Of a DNA stretch of 64,000 nucleotides, positions 34,988 to 43,648 are shown piece after piece (the stretch's first letter is position 1; the number at the start of each line of letters is the position of its first letter). The DNA lies in the NCBI GenBank assembly GCA_910575005.1, contig CAJTCL010000022.1, positions 1 through 64,000 of the forward strand. The letters are read 5' to 3'. The notes below the pieces were generated by a model that did not search any database, had not been told where the DNA came from, and worked only from the letters and a program-made list of their open reading frames with translations. The position numbers and the translations under genes are program-made. This DNA is from Lachnospiraceae bacterium (lineage in GTDB: Bacteria > Bacillota > Clostridia > Lachnospirales > Lachnospiraceae).

Positions 34988-35707
34988 CTAACACTGTGCT
35001 TTAAATTCCCGAATTTTCTCTTTCATCGCTGGAATATTTTCATGCAGTTTTAAGATTGCGCTTCCGACAAACGCTGCATCGCCCCCAGCCTCTTTTACCA
35101 GTTTTACATCTTCTGGGGCATGAACTCCCACTCCACAGTAAATCGGGCGGTCAATTCCACAATCCCTTAAATGCTCAATACAATCGTTTAAGGTTGGATA
35201 TTTTTCATTCTTTTTTTGCGTCTCATATGGTTTTGCCTGAAAATATACAAATCCATTGGACTGTTTTGCCATCTCAACCTCCGCTTCTGGCATATGGAAC
35301 TGTACATAACAGGACACTCTCAGCCCTGCTGTGATGATTTCATCTTTAATCGTATTATCTTTTAAGCCCACTAACAGAATATCCTTTAACTGATTTTCCA
35401 GACAGAACTTGATAAATTTTTTCGTACCAATTTCTTCTACCGTATTTTCATATGCCAGCACCAGAATTTTTACATCTGGCAATTGATTTTTAATTGCGAC
35501 AATAGATTCCATATACTTTTCATAATCGTCACAACACGCTAACGCTTTTTTCATTCTTTCAGATATGTAGTCACTTTCCAGAAATGGATTTCTGGACGGA
35601 AAATCTACCTCCATCATTTTACATCCCGCATCTGCATACTCCATTGCCATTTTATAACTTGCCTCGATTGTAGGATATCCATTTGATAAATAACAAATAA
35701 TCTCCAT
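34988..35707 (-). CDS. TrpA-like (tryptophan synthase alpha family) TIM-barrel protein without TrpB
   Basis: A 239-residue barrel resembling tryptophan synthase alpha. The start SNGYPTIEASYKMA, the catalytic-loop region AGCKMMEVDFPSRNP (residues 27-41) and the phosphate loop DAAFVGSAILKL match. Aligned to TrpA, Glu33 matches catalytic Glu49, and Glu44 takes the place of Asp60 with identical spacing. It therefore probably keeps acid-base chemistry on a phosphorylated substrate, such as retro-aldol cleavage. There is no trpB or other trp gene nearby. It lies between an iron alcohol dehydrogenase and a VOC gene in a nucleoside operon. Confidence 0.85.
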   Translation of the reverse strand: MEIICYLSNGYPTIEASYKMAMEYADAGCKMMEVDFPSRNPFLESDYISERMKKALACCDDYEKYMESIVAIKNQLPDVKILVLAYENTVEEIGTKKFIKFCLENQLKDILLVGLKDNTIKDEIITAGLRVSCYVQFHMPEAEVEMAKQSNGFVYFQAKPYETQKKNEKYPTLNDCIEHLRDCGIDRPIYCGVGVHAPEDVKLVKEAGGDAAFVGSAILKLHENIPAMKEKIREFKAQC

Positions 35708-35709
35708 CT

Positions 35710-36858
35710 CTATTCTCCTTTATACGCTTTCATAAACAATTGTTTCCATTCTTCCTCGTTTGGAATGATTGGATTGGTCTTTGTACATCCATCCTCCTTG
35801 GCAAGCGCTGCCATCTCATCCAGCTTTGCGACAAATTGTGCTTCCTCTGGTATGATTTCTTTGAGACAGGATGGAATATTTAATGTTTTATTTAATTCTT
35901 CCACCGCTGTATACAAATGTTGCTCCCCTACCTTCTTGGCGAAATCATCATATACTTTTTTCGCTCTTTCATCTGCTTCATTGTAACGAATGACATAGGG
36001 AAGCAGCACTGCATCTGCCAATCCATGAGAAACATGGAAAATACCGCCTAAGGTATGCGCCATAGAATGTACAATTCCAAGGGAAACATTGGTAAACGCC
36101 ATCCCTGCTACCATAGAAGCCTCGAGCATGATCTCTCTTGCCTTACTGTCAGTTCCATTCTGATAGGCTTTGGGAAGCGTTTTCATAATATCAATCGCAG
36201 CCTGTGTTGCCAGGATATCTGATAAATAATTTGCCCGATTGGACGCCAGCGCTTCCAATGCATGGGTCAGGGCATCCATACCTGTTTCTGCTGTAATTTT
36301 GGGCGGCATAGAAACGGTTACTTCTGGATCGCAGATTGCAATATCTGGCATCATTTCCATATTTCCAAGCCCATGTTTCAGTCCTTTTTCATTGTCTGAT
36401 ATTACAATCGAACGAGACACTTCACTTGCAGTTCCGCTTGTAGATGGAATACAACAGAGTCTTGCTTTTGTTCTCAATTTCGGAAATTCATTTGGTGGAA
36501 GTACATCTTCCATCGTTTTTAACTCAGGATGCTCGTAGAAAATCCACATTGCTTTTGCCGCATCCATCGCTGAACCACCGCCAAGCCCTACAATTAAATC
36601 TGGTTCAAAAGTAAGCATTTCCTGTGCTCCTCTGATCACAGTCTCAAAAGACGGATCTGGTTCTACTTTGCTGATAATCATCGTCTTGGCTCCTGTTTCC
36701 TTAAAATAGCCTTCGACTTTCGCAAGCATTCCGCTCCTCTCCATACTCTTTCCACCAACTACAATACTTACTTTCTCTGCTTTTATTGTTTTGATATACG
36801 CAAGGCATCCTTCTCCAAACATTAATTCGGAACCAGCCAGTTTCATTGGTCGCATCAT
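35710..36858 (-). CDS. Iron-dependent (group III) alcohol dehydrogenase
   Basis: A 382-residue NAD(P)-dependent enzyme. The dinucleotide loop is GLGGGSAMDAAKA, then PSTSGTASEVSRS. The metal site is within GIVHSMAHTLGGIFHVSHGLADAV. The length is typical for the family, which interconverts alcohols and aldehydes or lactaldehyde/propanediol. In this operon it could reduce an aldehyde released by sugar-phosphate cleavage and thereby regenerate NAD+. It starts 21 bases after the BtpA-like gene and is followed after two bases by the TrpA-like gene. Confidence 0.93.
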   Translation of the reverse strand: MMRPMKLAGSELMFGEGCLAYIKTIKAEKVSIVVGGKSMERSGMLAKVEGYFKETGAKTMIISKVEPDPSFETVIRGAQEMLTFEPDLIVGLGGGSAMDAAKAMWIFYEHPELKTMEDVLPPNEFPKLRTKARLCCIPSTSGTASEVSRSIVISDNEKGLKHGLGNMEMMPDIAICDPEVTVSMPPKITAETGMDALTHALEALASNRANYLSDILATQAAIDIMKTLPKAYQNGTDSKAREIMLEASMVAGMAFTNVSLGIVHSMAHTLGGIFHVSHGLADAVLLPYVIRYNEADERAKKVYDDFAKKVGEQHLYTAVEELNKTLNIPSCLKEIIPEEAQFVAKLDEMAALAKEDGCTKTNPIIPNEEEWKQLFMKAYKGE

Positions 36859-36879
36859 ATTGCTGTTCTCCCTTCTATT

Positions 36880-37671
36880 TTATATATGTAAATGATCTAA
36901 GACATTTTTTGCTAAGTCATAAGAAATTGGATTGCTGAGTACACCGCCCTCTTTCAAGCTGGAGCCGATAATTGCGCCATCCGCAATCTGCATCTGCTCT
37001 TTGATGTTCTCAGCTTTTACGCCGCTTCCCGCAAATACAGGCACTTTCACCACATTTTTTACTCGTTTAATCAGATCAATTGGCGTTTCCTCGCCAATCT
37101 GTGTCCCTGTCACAATGATTCCATCGGCGCCATTATCCACAGCTTCTTTTGCTGACTGTTCTACCGTAATGTGCGAAATCAGCATATGTGCATGTTTTAC
37201 CTGTACATCGGCAAACACTTTAATCTCTTCTTTTCCCATTGCCTTTCGATATTCCATACATTTTTTTGCACATGGATAGATCACTCCATCTGTAAAAATC
37301 ACAGTGTCTACAAATACTGGAACCCTGATAAATGATGCTCCTGTAATTGCCGCGATTGCAATATTGGCTTCACAATCATTAAATGCCGCATCAACTCCTA
37401 CCGGAATCTGCACTGCTTTTTTTACTGCCATAGTTGCGGCCGTAAGCGCTGCCATCTGCGCTTTGTTCAGCAGCGCGGAAAATGGGGTATCTCCCATATT
37501 TTCCACAATTACTGCATCCACCCCTGCCTTTTGAAGAGTTACAGCATCTTGCACAGCCTGATCTAAAATTTTCTGATAATCCCCATCAAATCCTGCGGTT
37601 GTCGGAAGCGGCAGACAATGTACCATGCCAATTACTGTTTCTGAACCAATTGAAAATACTTCTCTACTCAT
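36880..37671 (-). CDS. BtpA/SgcQ-family TIM-barrel protein
   Basis: A 263-residue barrel of the BtpA/SgcQ family: VIGMVHCLPLPTTAGFDGD near the start, DAVIVENMGDTPF, PVGVDAAFNDCEANIAIAA, and the phosphate-loop-like PVFAGSGVKAENIKE. Named members were linked to photosystem I assembly (BtpA) and a putative sugar operon (SgcQ), but the biochemical activity is not established. The ATG at 37671 overlaps the nucleoside phosphorylase stop by four bases, so tight coupling to nucleoside cleavage is likely. Confidence 0.88.
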   Translation of the reverse strand: MSREVFSIGSETVIGMVHCLPLPTTAGFDGDYQKILDQAVQDAVTLQKAGVDAVIVENMGDTPFSALLNKAQMAALTAATMAVKKAVQIPVGVDAAFNDCEANIAIAAITGASFIRVPVFVDTVIFTDGVIYPCAKKCMEYRKAMGKEEIKVFADVQVKHAHMLISHITVEQSAKEAVDNGADGIIVTGTQIGEETPIDLIKRVKNVVKVPVFAGSGVKAENIKEQMQIADGAIIGSSLKEGGVLSNPISYDLAKNVLDHLHI

Positions 37672-38429
37672 TTTTCTACCTCCATTTTTCTGTGATAATG
37701 ATAAATTCCTTCCAATGCTGCCCTGCAAAGTAAATCTTCAGCATCCATCCGCTTTTGTCCAGTCAATTTTTCCTTTAAATTTTCCAGAACTGTTACCATC
37801 GTAAGAATACAAGTCTTAACCCCCATCAGCCTTCCAAGCGTCAGCATACAGGAGGATTCCATATCAATGCCTGTTACTCCCAGTTTTTTTACCTCTTCAA
37901 ATGTCTTTGACATGTCCCTGCCCCATTCCAAAGAAAACCGAGAGTCATGCATATGGCTGTAAAATCCGTCCATTGTGCAGTTGAGGCCATTGAGATACCG
38001 TTTCCCCATCTGTGTGACAGTTTCATTCATCGCATTGAGAAGATCAATATCCGCCACTGCCGGATAGCTTAAATCGACATAGGACTGACTGGTTCCTTCC
38101 CTTCTCATGGCAGCCGCCGGAATTAAGAAATGTCCCAACATATCATCCTGCATTGACATCACTGTTCCCATTCTCACTGCAACTTCCATGCCGCTTTCAT
38201 ACATTTCCTCCATTGCTATTGCTGCCGAAGGTGCACCGATTCCGGTAGAAGTGACTGTCACATCAACTCCCTTATATGTCCCTGTATAGGTGTTAAACTC
38301 TCTCAAAAACGCCACTTTTTTCGGCTTGTCCAAATACTGTTTTACAAGATCCACTCTCCACGGATCTCCAGAAAACAATACATATTTTGCAACGGTTTCT
38401 TGATCCGCTCCCATATATAATGTGCTCAT
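37668..38429 (-). CDS. Nucleoside phosphorylase (PNP/uridine phosphorylase family)
   Basis: A 253-residue phosphorylase that splits a nucleoside with phosphate into base and (deoxy)ribose 1-phosphate. Family motifs are FSGDPWRVDLVKQ (phosphate site), TSTGIGAPSAAIAMEE, and GIDMESSCMLTLGRLMG, where the Met-Glu pair binds ribose. The start at 38429 (MSTLYMGADQ) has AAGGA upstream. Base specificity cannot be read with confidence; it looks closer to the uridine phosphorylase/hexameric PNP group. It is preceded by the PfkB kinase gene. Confidence 0.92.
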   Translation of the reverse strand: MSTLYMGADQETVAKYVLFSGDPWRVDLVKQYLDKPKKVAFLREFNTYTGTYKGVDVTVTSTGIGAPSAAIAMEEMYESGMEVAVRMGTVMSMQDDMLGHFLIPAAAMRREGTSQSYVDLSYPAVADIDLLNAMNETVTQMGKRYLNGLNCTMDGFYSHMHDSRFSLEWGRDMSKTFEEVKKLGVTGIDMESSCMLTLGRLMGVKTCILTMVTVLENLKEKLTGQKRMDAEDLLCRAALEGIYHYHRKMEVEK

Positions 38430-38467
38430 AAATTTTTTCCTTTCTTCCAATCTCCTAATAGGAAACA

Positions 38468-39406
38468 TTAATCAAATACTTTCACTTTCTCTAACAACTG
38501 TTCTTCAGTTGGTACATTGGTACAGCAGCCTTCCGCCTGAAGAATGAAAGAAGAAAGTGTTCCGCCAAGCTTACAGCATTCCTCCGGCTGATAGCCATGC
38601 AGATAACCATAAATAAATCCTGCCATATATGCGTCTCCAGAACCTGTCGCATCTGCCACATGCTCTACTTTACAGATTCCAATTTTTTCCTTGCGCACCT
38701 TCTCTCCTTCCTTGATATAACAGATGCTCCCTTCTTTCCCAAGTGTATTTACGATGATCTCCACTTCTCCGATTTTAAAAAGTTCTGTAATATCTTTCAG
38801 GGCAAACATTTTCTCAATGATCTTACGCTCCACTTCATTTGTAAAAATAATTTTACTTCCCTGCAAAAGCTGTCTTAAAAATGCTTCTGGAAAAGCGTCA
38901 AAATCATCTTTCATACCAAATACCACTGGTACCTTGTGCTTGCGGCACTTTGCAAAAAATTCCTCATTATCCTGTCTGGATGCAACTGTAATCACCCCCA
39001 GCTTCACATCCTCAAACAGTTCGTCTGCCAACGGCTGTGCATATTTTCCATCCATTGCGCCTGGATAAAAAATAGTGATATGATCATTGTTATTATCCTG
39101 AATCAGATAACATACACTAGTTGCTTCCTCTGGCAATTCTGTAATTCCATCCAATGGAACGCCGCCTTTTTCGAGAAATTTTTTAAATCCATTGCTCTCG
39201 TAATCTCCCCCAACACGAAGTACTGGCTTTGCGCACACCCCCAAGCTGCATAATGCATAAGCAATATTCACCGAACAGCCGCCATAAAAAATCTCTGCAT
39301 TTGAACGGTTCGTAACAATAGAAGTAAACCCAACTTTTGCTGGCGTATCAATTTTAATAATACGATCCATGCTCACATAACCACTTGTCAATACCTCTGT
39401 TTTCAT
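38468..39406 (-). CDS. PfkB-family sugar/nucleoside kinase
   Basis: A 312-residue ribokinase-fold enzyme. The N-terminal substrate motif GGCSVNIAYALCSLG and the C-terminal anion-hole motif DATGSGDAYMAGF with the catalytic Asp are present. Possible substrates are a nucleoside, ribose or ribose 1-phosphate; archaeal pentose-bisphosphate routes use a PfkB kinase on ribose 1-phosphate. The ATG at 39406 has GGAGG six bases before it, overlapping the stop of the hydrolase gene. Its neighbour is the phosphorylase, which would supply a sugar 1-phosphate. Confidence 0.92.
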   Translation of the reverse strand: MKTEVLTSGYVSMDRIIKIDTPAKVGFTSIVTNRSNAEIFYGGCSVNIAYALCSLGVCAKPVLRVGGDYESNGFKKFLEKGGVPLDGITELPEEATSVCYLIQDNNNDHITIFYPGAMDGKYAQPLADELFEDVKLGVITVASRQDNEEFFAKCRKHKVPVVFGMKDDFDAFPEAFLRQLLQGSKIIFTNEVERKIIEKMFALKDITELFKIGEVEIIVNTLGKEGSICYIKEGEKVRKEKIGICKVEHVADATGSGDAYMAGFIYGYLHGYQPEECCKLGGTLSSFILQAEGCCTNVPTEEQLLEKVKVFD

Positions 39407-39416
39407 TGCCTTCCTC

Positions 39417-39983
39417 CTACAACTTTCCTTCATCCAGCATGGTAAACAACGTTTCCATATCAATTACATCACCCAAATATTTGTCAATATCTGTTAAATG
39501 TACCTCATTGACTATCTCTGAGTTTGTCGCCACACATTCTTTGACCACATATGGATTGTAATCCAAATAATATGCATCTGTTACAGTGGCACGAATACAA
39601 CAGTTTGTTTTTGTACCCACAATAATGACATTTTCAACTCCATTTTCACGAAGAACTAAATCCAAATCGGTTGCAAAAAAACCACTGTAGCGCCTTTTTT
39701 GAATCACATAATCTTTCCCTTCATCCACAGGAAGCATCGGATCAATTTCCACGCCGACTGTACCTTCGATACAGTTGGGCCGCATGGCCTGCGCCTTTTT
39801 ATCTGTTTTTCCCTTTCGATTACAGTGCTGCATAAATACAATCAACACCGCTTTCTCTCTGCACCGATCAAGCACTTTTCTGATATAAGGCAAAATTTCT
39901 TTGTTCTGCGGATAATAAACCAGACCCTCAGGATCTGTGAAATCACGAACCATATCCACGATAACCAATGCTGATTTACTCAT
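39417..39983 (-). CDS. Isochorismatase-family cysteine hydrolase (nicotinamidase-like)
   Basis: A 188-residue hydrolase with the Asp-Lys-Cys triad of the family: Asp10 in ALVIVDMVRDF, Lys96 in VIQKRRYSGF, and Cys128/129 in VGTKTNCCIRATV. Family members hydrolyse nicotinamide, peroxyureidoacrylate, N-carbamoyl compounds and similar amides, so an action on the released base is plausible. It sits between the importer genes and the kinase in the same operon with a 13-base gap. Confidence 0.92.
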   Translation of the reverse strand: MSKSALVIVDMVRDFTDPEGLVYYPQNKEILPYIRKVLDRCREKAVLIVFMQHCNRKGKTDKKAQAMRPNCIEGTVGVEIDPMLPVDEGKDYVIQKRRYSGFFATDLDLVLRENGVENVIIVGTKTNCCIRATVTDAYYLDYNPYVVKECVATNSEIVNEVHLTDIDKYLGDVIDMETLFTMLDEGKL

Positions 39984-39996
39984 ATTTCACACTCCT

Positions 39997-40902
39997 TTAA
40001 ATTCCGCGGACTTTACGATTTCTATACTTGACCATGGAAACTACTGTCAGCACAACGCTCATTACCACATATGGGATCACATCAAACACTGCCGCCGCTG
40101 CCCCTGCATACAAACTTAAGTTTACAGACAGCGCTCTTGCCAGACCAAAGACAATGGCGTAAATGCTGCACGATAATGGGTCTCCTCTTCCACAGTAAAT
40201 GGCTGCAATGGCAATAAATCCTCTTCCAGCCGTCATATTATTAGTAAAAATCGTCATTCTCTCTAATGCCAGATTGATTCCTGCCAGGGAGCAGAAAAAT
40301 GCGCCCAAAAGAATTGCAAGATAGCGATATTTGTTTGTATTCAGTCCCAAGCTTTTGGCTGAATCTTCATTTTCTCCCACTACGCGGACATAGACTCCAA
40401 ATTTTGTCCTGTACATCAAAAACCAGATCACAATGACTGCCAAAAAAGAAATATATGTAATCACTGTGTGCCCGCTTAGAATATCCCCTATGAGCGGAAT
40501 ATTTTTTATGAAGGGAAGATCAATTTTAAAATCTGCCGCATTTGTGAAGTCCAATTTTATATTTGCGGAATTCATCAACTGAAGTACAAAGCCCGCAATT
40601 GCTGTAATCGACATGTTAATTGCCAGACCGATTACAATTACATTTCCCTTACAAGTGACCCCAAAAAATGCAAAGATCAAACCAATTACCATACATATCA
40701 AAATTGCAGATAGATAGCCAAGTACGATACTTCCTGTCTGAAAACTGACCAATACAGATACAAACGCCCCTGCAAGCATCATCCCTTCCAGTGCAATATT
40801 CAAAACATTGGCCTTATATGCAAAGATTCCACCCAATACACAAAGTAAAATCGGAACAGCATGATACAAACAGTCGTATAAAATTCCACCGATAAAATCC
40901 AT
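39997..40902 (-). CDS. Nucleoside ABC importer permease, second subunit
   Basis: A 301-residue branched-chain/ribose-type (BPD_transp_2) permease with eight to nine hydrophobic segments and the family stretch NIALEGMMLAGAFVSVL near residue 32. It shares one base with the end of the first permease (TAATG). Together with that permease, the double-domain ATPase and the BMP lipoprotein it forms a complete nucleoside-type importer. Confidence 0.93.
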   Translation of the reverse strand: MDFIGGILYDCLYHAVPILLCVLGGIFAYKANVLNIALEGMMLAGAFVSVLVSFQTGSIVLGYLSAILICMVIGLIFAFFGVTCKGNVIVIGLAINMSITAIAGFVLQLMNSANIKLDFTNAADFKIDLPFIKNIPLIGDILSGHTVITYISFLAVIVIWFLMYRTKFGVYVRVVGENEDSAKSLGLNTNKYRYLAILLGAFFCSLAGINLALERMTIFTNNMTAGRGFIAIAAIYCGRGDPLSCSIYAIVFGLARALSVNLSLYAGAAAAVFDVIPYVVMSVVLTVVSMVKYRNRKVRGI

Positions 40903-41984
40903 TATGCTACCTCCTCTCTGTTTTTGAGTTTCATGATTCTTTCTTTTAAACCAAAATGCTCGTCCAAAAACTGTACTGCCAAAAATAATATAATCAATCC
41001 CTGTAACACTTCTACGATTTCTTTGGGAACAGAGGTATACATATTAATATTATCCGCTCCCGTTTTCAGCGCACTATAGAAAATCGCCGCCAACAAAATT
41101 CCAATCGGATTATGACGTCCAAGCAATGCAATCAGCATTCCATCCCAGCCAAGCCCTGTTGTCCCAGAAAATCCCAGTGTATATTTGAATTTTTCACTCA
41201 TCATATGGCCTGCGCCTGCAATTCCAGCCAAACCGCCGCTGATACACATCAAAATAATAATCTTCCTTCGCACTCGCATTCCTGTAGCTTCCGCAAAATC
41301 TGGATTCTTACCGATGGCTGTAATCTCCATTCCCAGTTTTGTCTTGGTCATTACAAACGTCATCACAATCAAGATTGCAAATGCCAGAAAGAAGAACATG
41401 GTCAGCCGAGAGTTCTCAATTCCCAACCTCTGAAACATCGCGCTTTCATGAATCACTGGCGTACAGACATATCCAGAACCGGCTTCTCGGAATGGACCAG
41501 AAGACAAGTATTCCAACACTTTAATCATTGCGTAGTTCAACATCAATGTAACTACCATTTCATCTACATGAAAATATGCTCTTAAAATTGCTGGTATCAG
41601 AGCAAACAACACCCCACATATCATTCCCACCAACATACAGATCAGTTTTTCTGCAACGGAATTAGATAAATTTAAAGAAGCGCCTGTAATACCTGCAAAA
41701 AATCCTCCCAATAATAGCTGTCCTTCCACACCCATATTAAAGATATTTGCTTTAAATGTGATGGCAATTGCCAGACCTGTCAGCAATAACGGAGATGCAT
41801 AATGCAGCGTATTCAAAAATCCTTTTACTGTAAAAAGAGATTTTCCAAGCATAATCTGATAGGCTTCCAATGGATTTTCTCCGATACAAAGAATAATGAT
41901 TCCACCAATAAAAAATGCCAGTCCGATCGGAAGCAATGTATTGATGATTTTCGGTCCAATATAATTTGATTTCCTCTTTGTCAC
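40902..41984 (-). CDS. Nucleoside ABC importer permease, first subunit
   Basis: A 360-residue permease of the same superfamily as its neighbour, with the signature NMGVEGQLLLGGFFAGITG near residue 82 and about nine hydrophobic segments. It starts with GTG, eight bases after GGAGG, immediately behind the ATPase stop. The two permeases are expected to form a heterodimer. Confidence 0.93.
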   Translation of the reverse strand: MTKRKSNYIGPKIINTLLPIGLAFFIGGIIILCIGENPLEAYQIMLGKSLFTVKGFLNTLHYASPLLLTGLAIAITFKANIFNMGVEGQLLLGGFFAGITGASLNLSNSVAEKLICMLVGMICGVLFALIPAILRAYFHVDEMVVTLMLNYAMIKVLEYLSSGPFREAGSGYVCTPVIHESAMFQRLGIENSRLTMFFFLAFAILIVMTFVMTKTKLGMEITAIGKNPDFAEATGMRVRRKIIILMCISGGLAGIAGAGHMMSEKFKYTLGFSGTTGLGWDGMLIALLGRHNPIGILLAAIFYSALKTGADNINMYTSVPKEIVEVLQGLIILFLAVQFLDEHFGLKERIMKLKNREEVA

Positions 41985-41985
41985 T

Positions 41986-43509
41986 CTAACTTCCTCCTTT
42001 CTGTGCTCCCGCCATCAATAATCCGATTTCTTCTGACGTTGTCACCTGTGGATCCACCTCGCCAATGATCCCGCCTTTATACATAACTGCCACGCGATCA
42101 GAAAGGCTCATAATTTCCGATAATTCACTGGAAATCAGCAAAACTGCTTTTCCGGCATTCCGCAATGCAAGTAACTGCCTGTGAATAAATTCAATCGATC
42201 CAATATCAACACCTCTGGTCGGCTGGCAGGCAATAATCAGATCTGGATTATTTTCAAATTCTCTGGCAATGATAACTTTTTGCGCATTTCCTCCAGAAAG
42301 CTGTGAAATCAGTCCATATTTATCTGACACACGAATATCATATTTTTCTATAAATTCATCACACAACTGCTTCATTTTCTTATGTTTCAACACACCTTTA
42401 GAACAGACTCCATGTGTGTCAAAATATCCTGCAATACAATTTTCTGGAATTGACATATCCCTGCAAAGCCCTTGTGCATAGCGGTCTTCGGGAATGATTC
42501 CGATTCCAAATTTTCTTAATTTGTCAGGCCAGGCATTGGTCACATCTCTTCCATTTAAGGTAATTTTGCCCTTTGTAACTGTCATGACACCTGTCAGTAC
42601 TTTGATCAATTCACTCTGACCATTGCCTTCTACCCCTGCAATTCCCAGAACTTCTCCTTTTTTCACAGACAATGTAACATTGTGTAATATTTCCTGGTTT
42701 GCATCATTTACTGTGCAGACACCTTCCACGCGATAAGCCTCTTCTTCTTTTGGTGCAGGTCCCGCCTCATTGCAAACTGTCAACACAACATCTCTGCCCA
42801 CCATCATCTGTGCAAGTTCCGTCTCATTTGTGTCTTTGGTCTTGACATTTCCGATCACCTGGCCGCTTTTGATCACTGTCACACTGTCACTTAAATACAT
42901 CACTTCTCTTAACTTATGGGTGATCACAATAATCGTTTTGCCCTGATCACGCAAAGCCTTTAGATTTTCCATTAATTGGTCTACTTCCTGAGGTGTGAGA
43001 ACTGCCGTCGGTTCATCTAAAATCAGAATATCTACATTTCGATATAACATTTTCAGAATTTCTACCTGCTGGCAAAGTCCTACCGAAATATTCTGAATCT
43101 TTTCCATCGGATCAATCTGGAAACGATATTCCTCAATCAATTTTTTTACTTTTTCTATTTCTTGTCTTCTGTCAATCAATCCTCTTTTGGTGATCTCACT
43201 GCCAAGTAAAATATTCTCATAAACACTCAGGCTTGGAACCAATTTGAAATGTTGATGTACCATACCGATTCCATGACGGATTGCATCTGTAGGAGAATTC
43301 ATGACAATCTCTTCTCCATTTACCAAAATTTTTCCGCTGGTAGGTTTTAAAACACCATACAACATATTCATCAATGTTGATTTTCCAGCTCCATTTTCAC
43401 CAACAATACACTTGATTTCCTGTTTTTCAATCTGTAAATTGATACTATTATTTGCAATAAAATCACCGAACTTTTTTGTCAAATTTTGGGTTTCTATCAC
43501 AATACTCAT
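41986..43509 (-). CDS. Nucleoside ABC importer ATP-binding protein (double domain)
   Basis: A 507-residue protein from the ATG at 43509, with two fused nucleotide-binding domains as in RbsA/NupO-type importers. Domain one has Walker A GENGAGKSTLMN, signature ISVGLCQQVEIL and Walker B ILILDEPTAVL. Domain two has a degenerate Walker A (GVEGNGQSELIK), a good signature LSGGNAQKVIIARE, and LIIACQPTRGVDIG, where the usual DEPTRG Asp/Glu is replaced. This asymmetry is normal for the family. Confidence 0.94.
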   Translation of the reverse strand: MSIVIETQNLTKKFGDFIANNSINLQIEKQEIKCIVGENGAGKSTLMNMLYGVLKPTSGKILVNGEEIVMNSPTDAIRHGIGMVHQHFKLVPSLSVYENILLGSEITKRGLIDRRQEIEKVKKLIEEYRFQIDPMEKIQNISVGLCQQVEILKMLYRNVDILILDEPTAVLTPQEVDQLMENLKALRDQGKTIIVITHKLREVMYLSDSVTVIKSGQVIGNVKTKDTNETELAQMMVGRDVVLTVCNEAGPAPKEEEAYRVEGVCTVNDANQEILHNVTLSVKKGEVLGIAGVEGNGQSELIKVLTGVMTVTKGKITLNGRDVTNAWPDKLRKFGIGIIPEDRYAQGLCRDMSIPENCIAGYFDTHGVCSKGVLKHKKMKQLCDEFIEKYDIRVSDKYGLISQLSGGNAQKVIIAREFENNPDLIIACQPTRGVDIGSIEFIHRQLLALRNAGKAVLLISSELSEIMSLSDRVAVMYKGGIIGEVDPQVTTSEEIGLLMAGAQKGGS

Positions 43510-43537
43510 ATGCAAATCTCCTATTTTTATATAGACT

Positions 43538-43596
43538 GAGGGCGCCCCAAAGTACTTTTCATGCTTTGTCACACAATTTCTCTTGAGGCGCCCCCA
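43538..43596 (-). other. GC-rich hairpin between the lipoprotein and ATPase genes
   Basis: GGGCGCC and its complement GGCGCCC, extended by one or two pairs each side, enclose a 38-base loop. No T-run follows on the minus strand. Such a hairpin after a binding-protein gene usually protects the upstream mRNA end and lowers expression of the downstream transporter genes. Confidence 0.6.
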
Positions 43597-43648
43597 GAAT
43601 TCACTCGTATAACGAAAATTAAATCCCTGATATTTAATATTTGATGTA

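Noticed and set aside
38468-39406. Pseudouridine catabolism (PsuK) as the role of the PfkB kinase
   Set aside because: No PsuG glycosidase gene is in the operon, and a phosphorylase is present instead, so this specific pathway is not supported.
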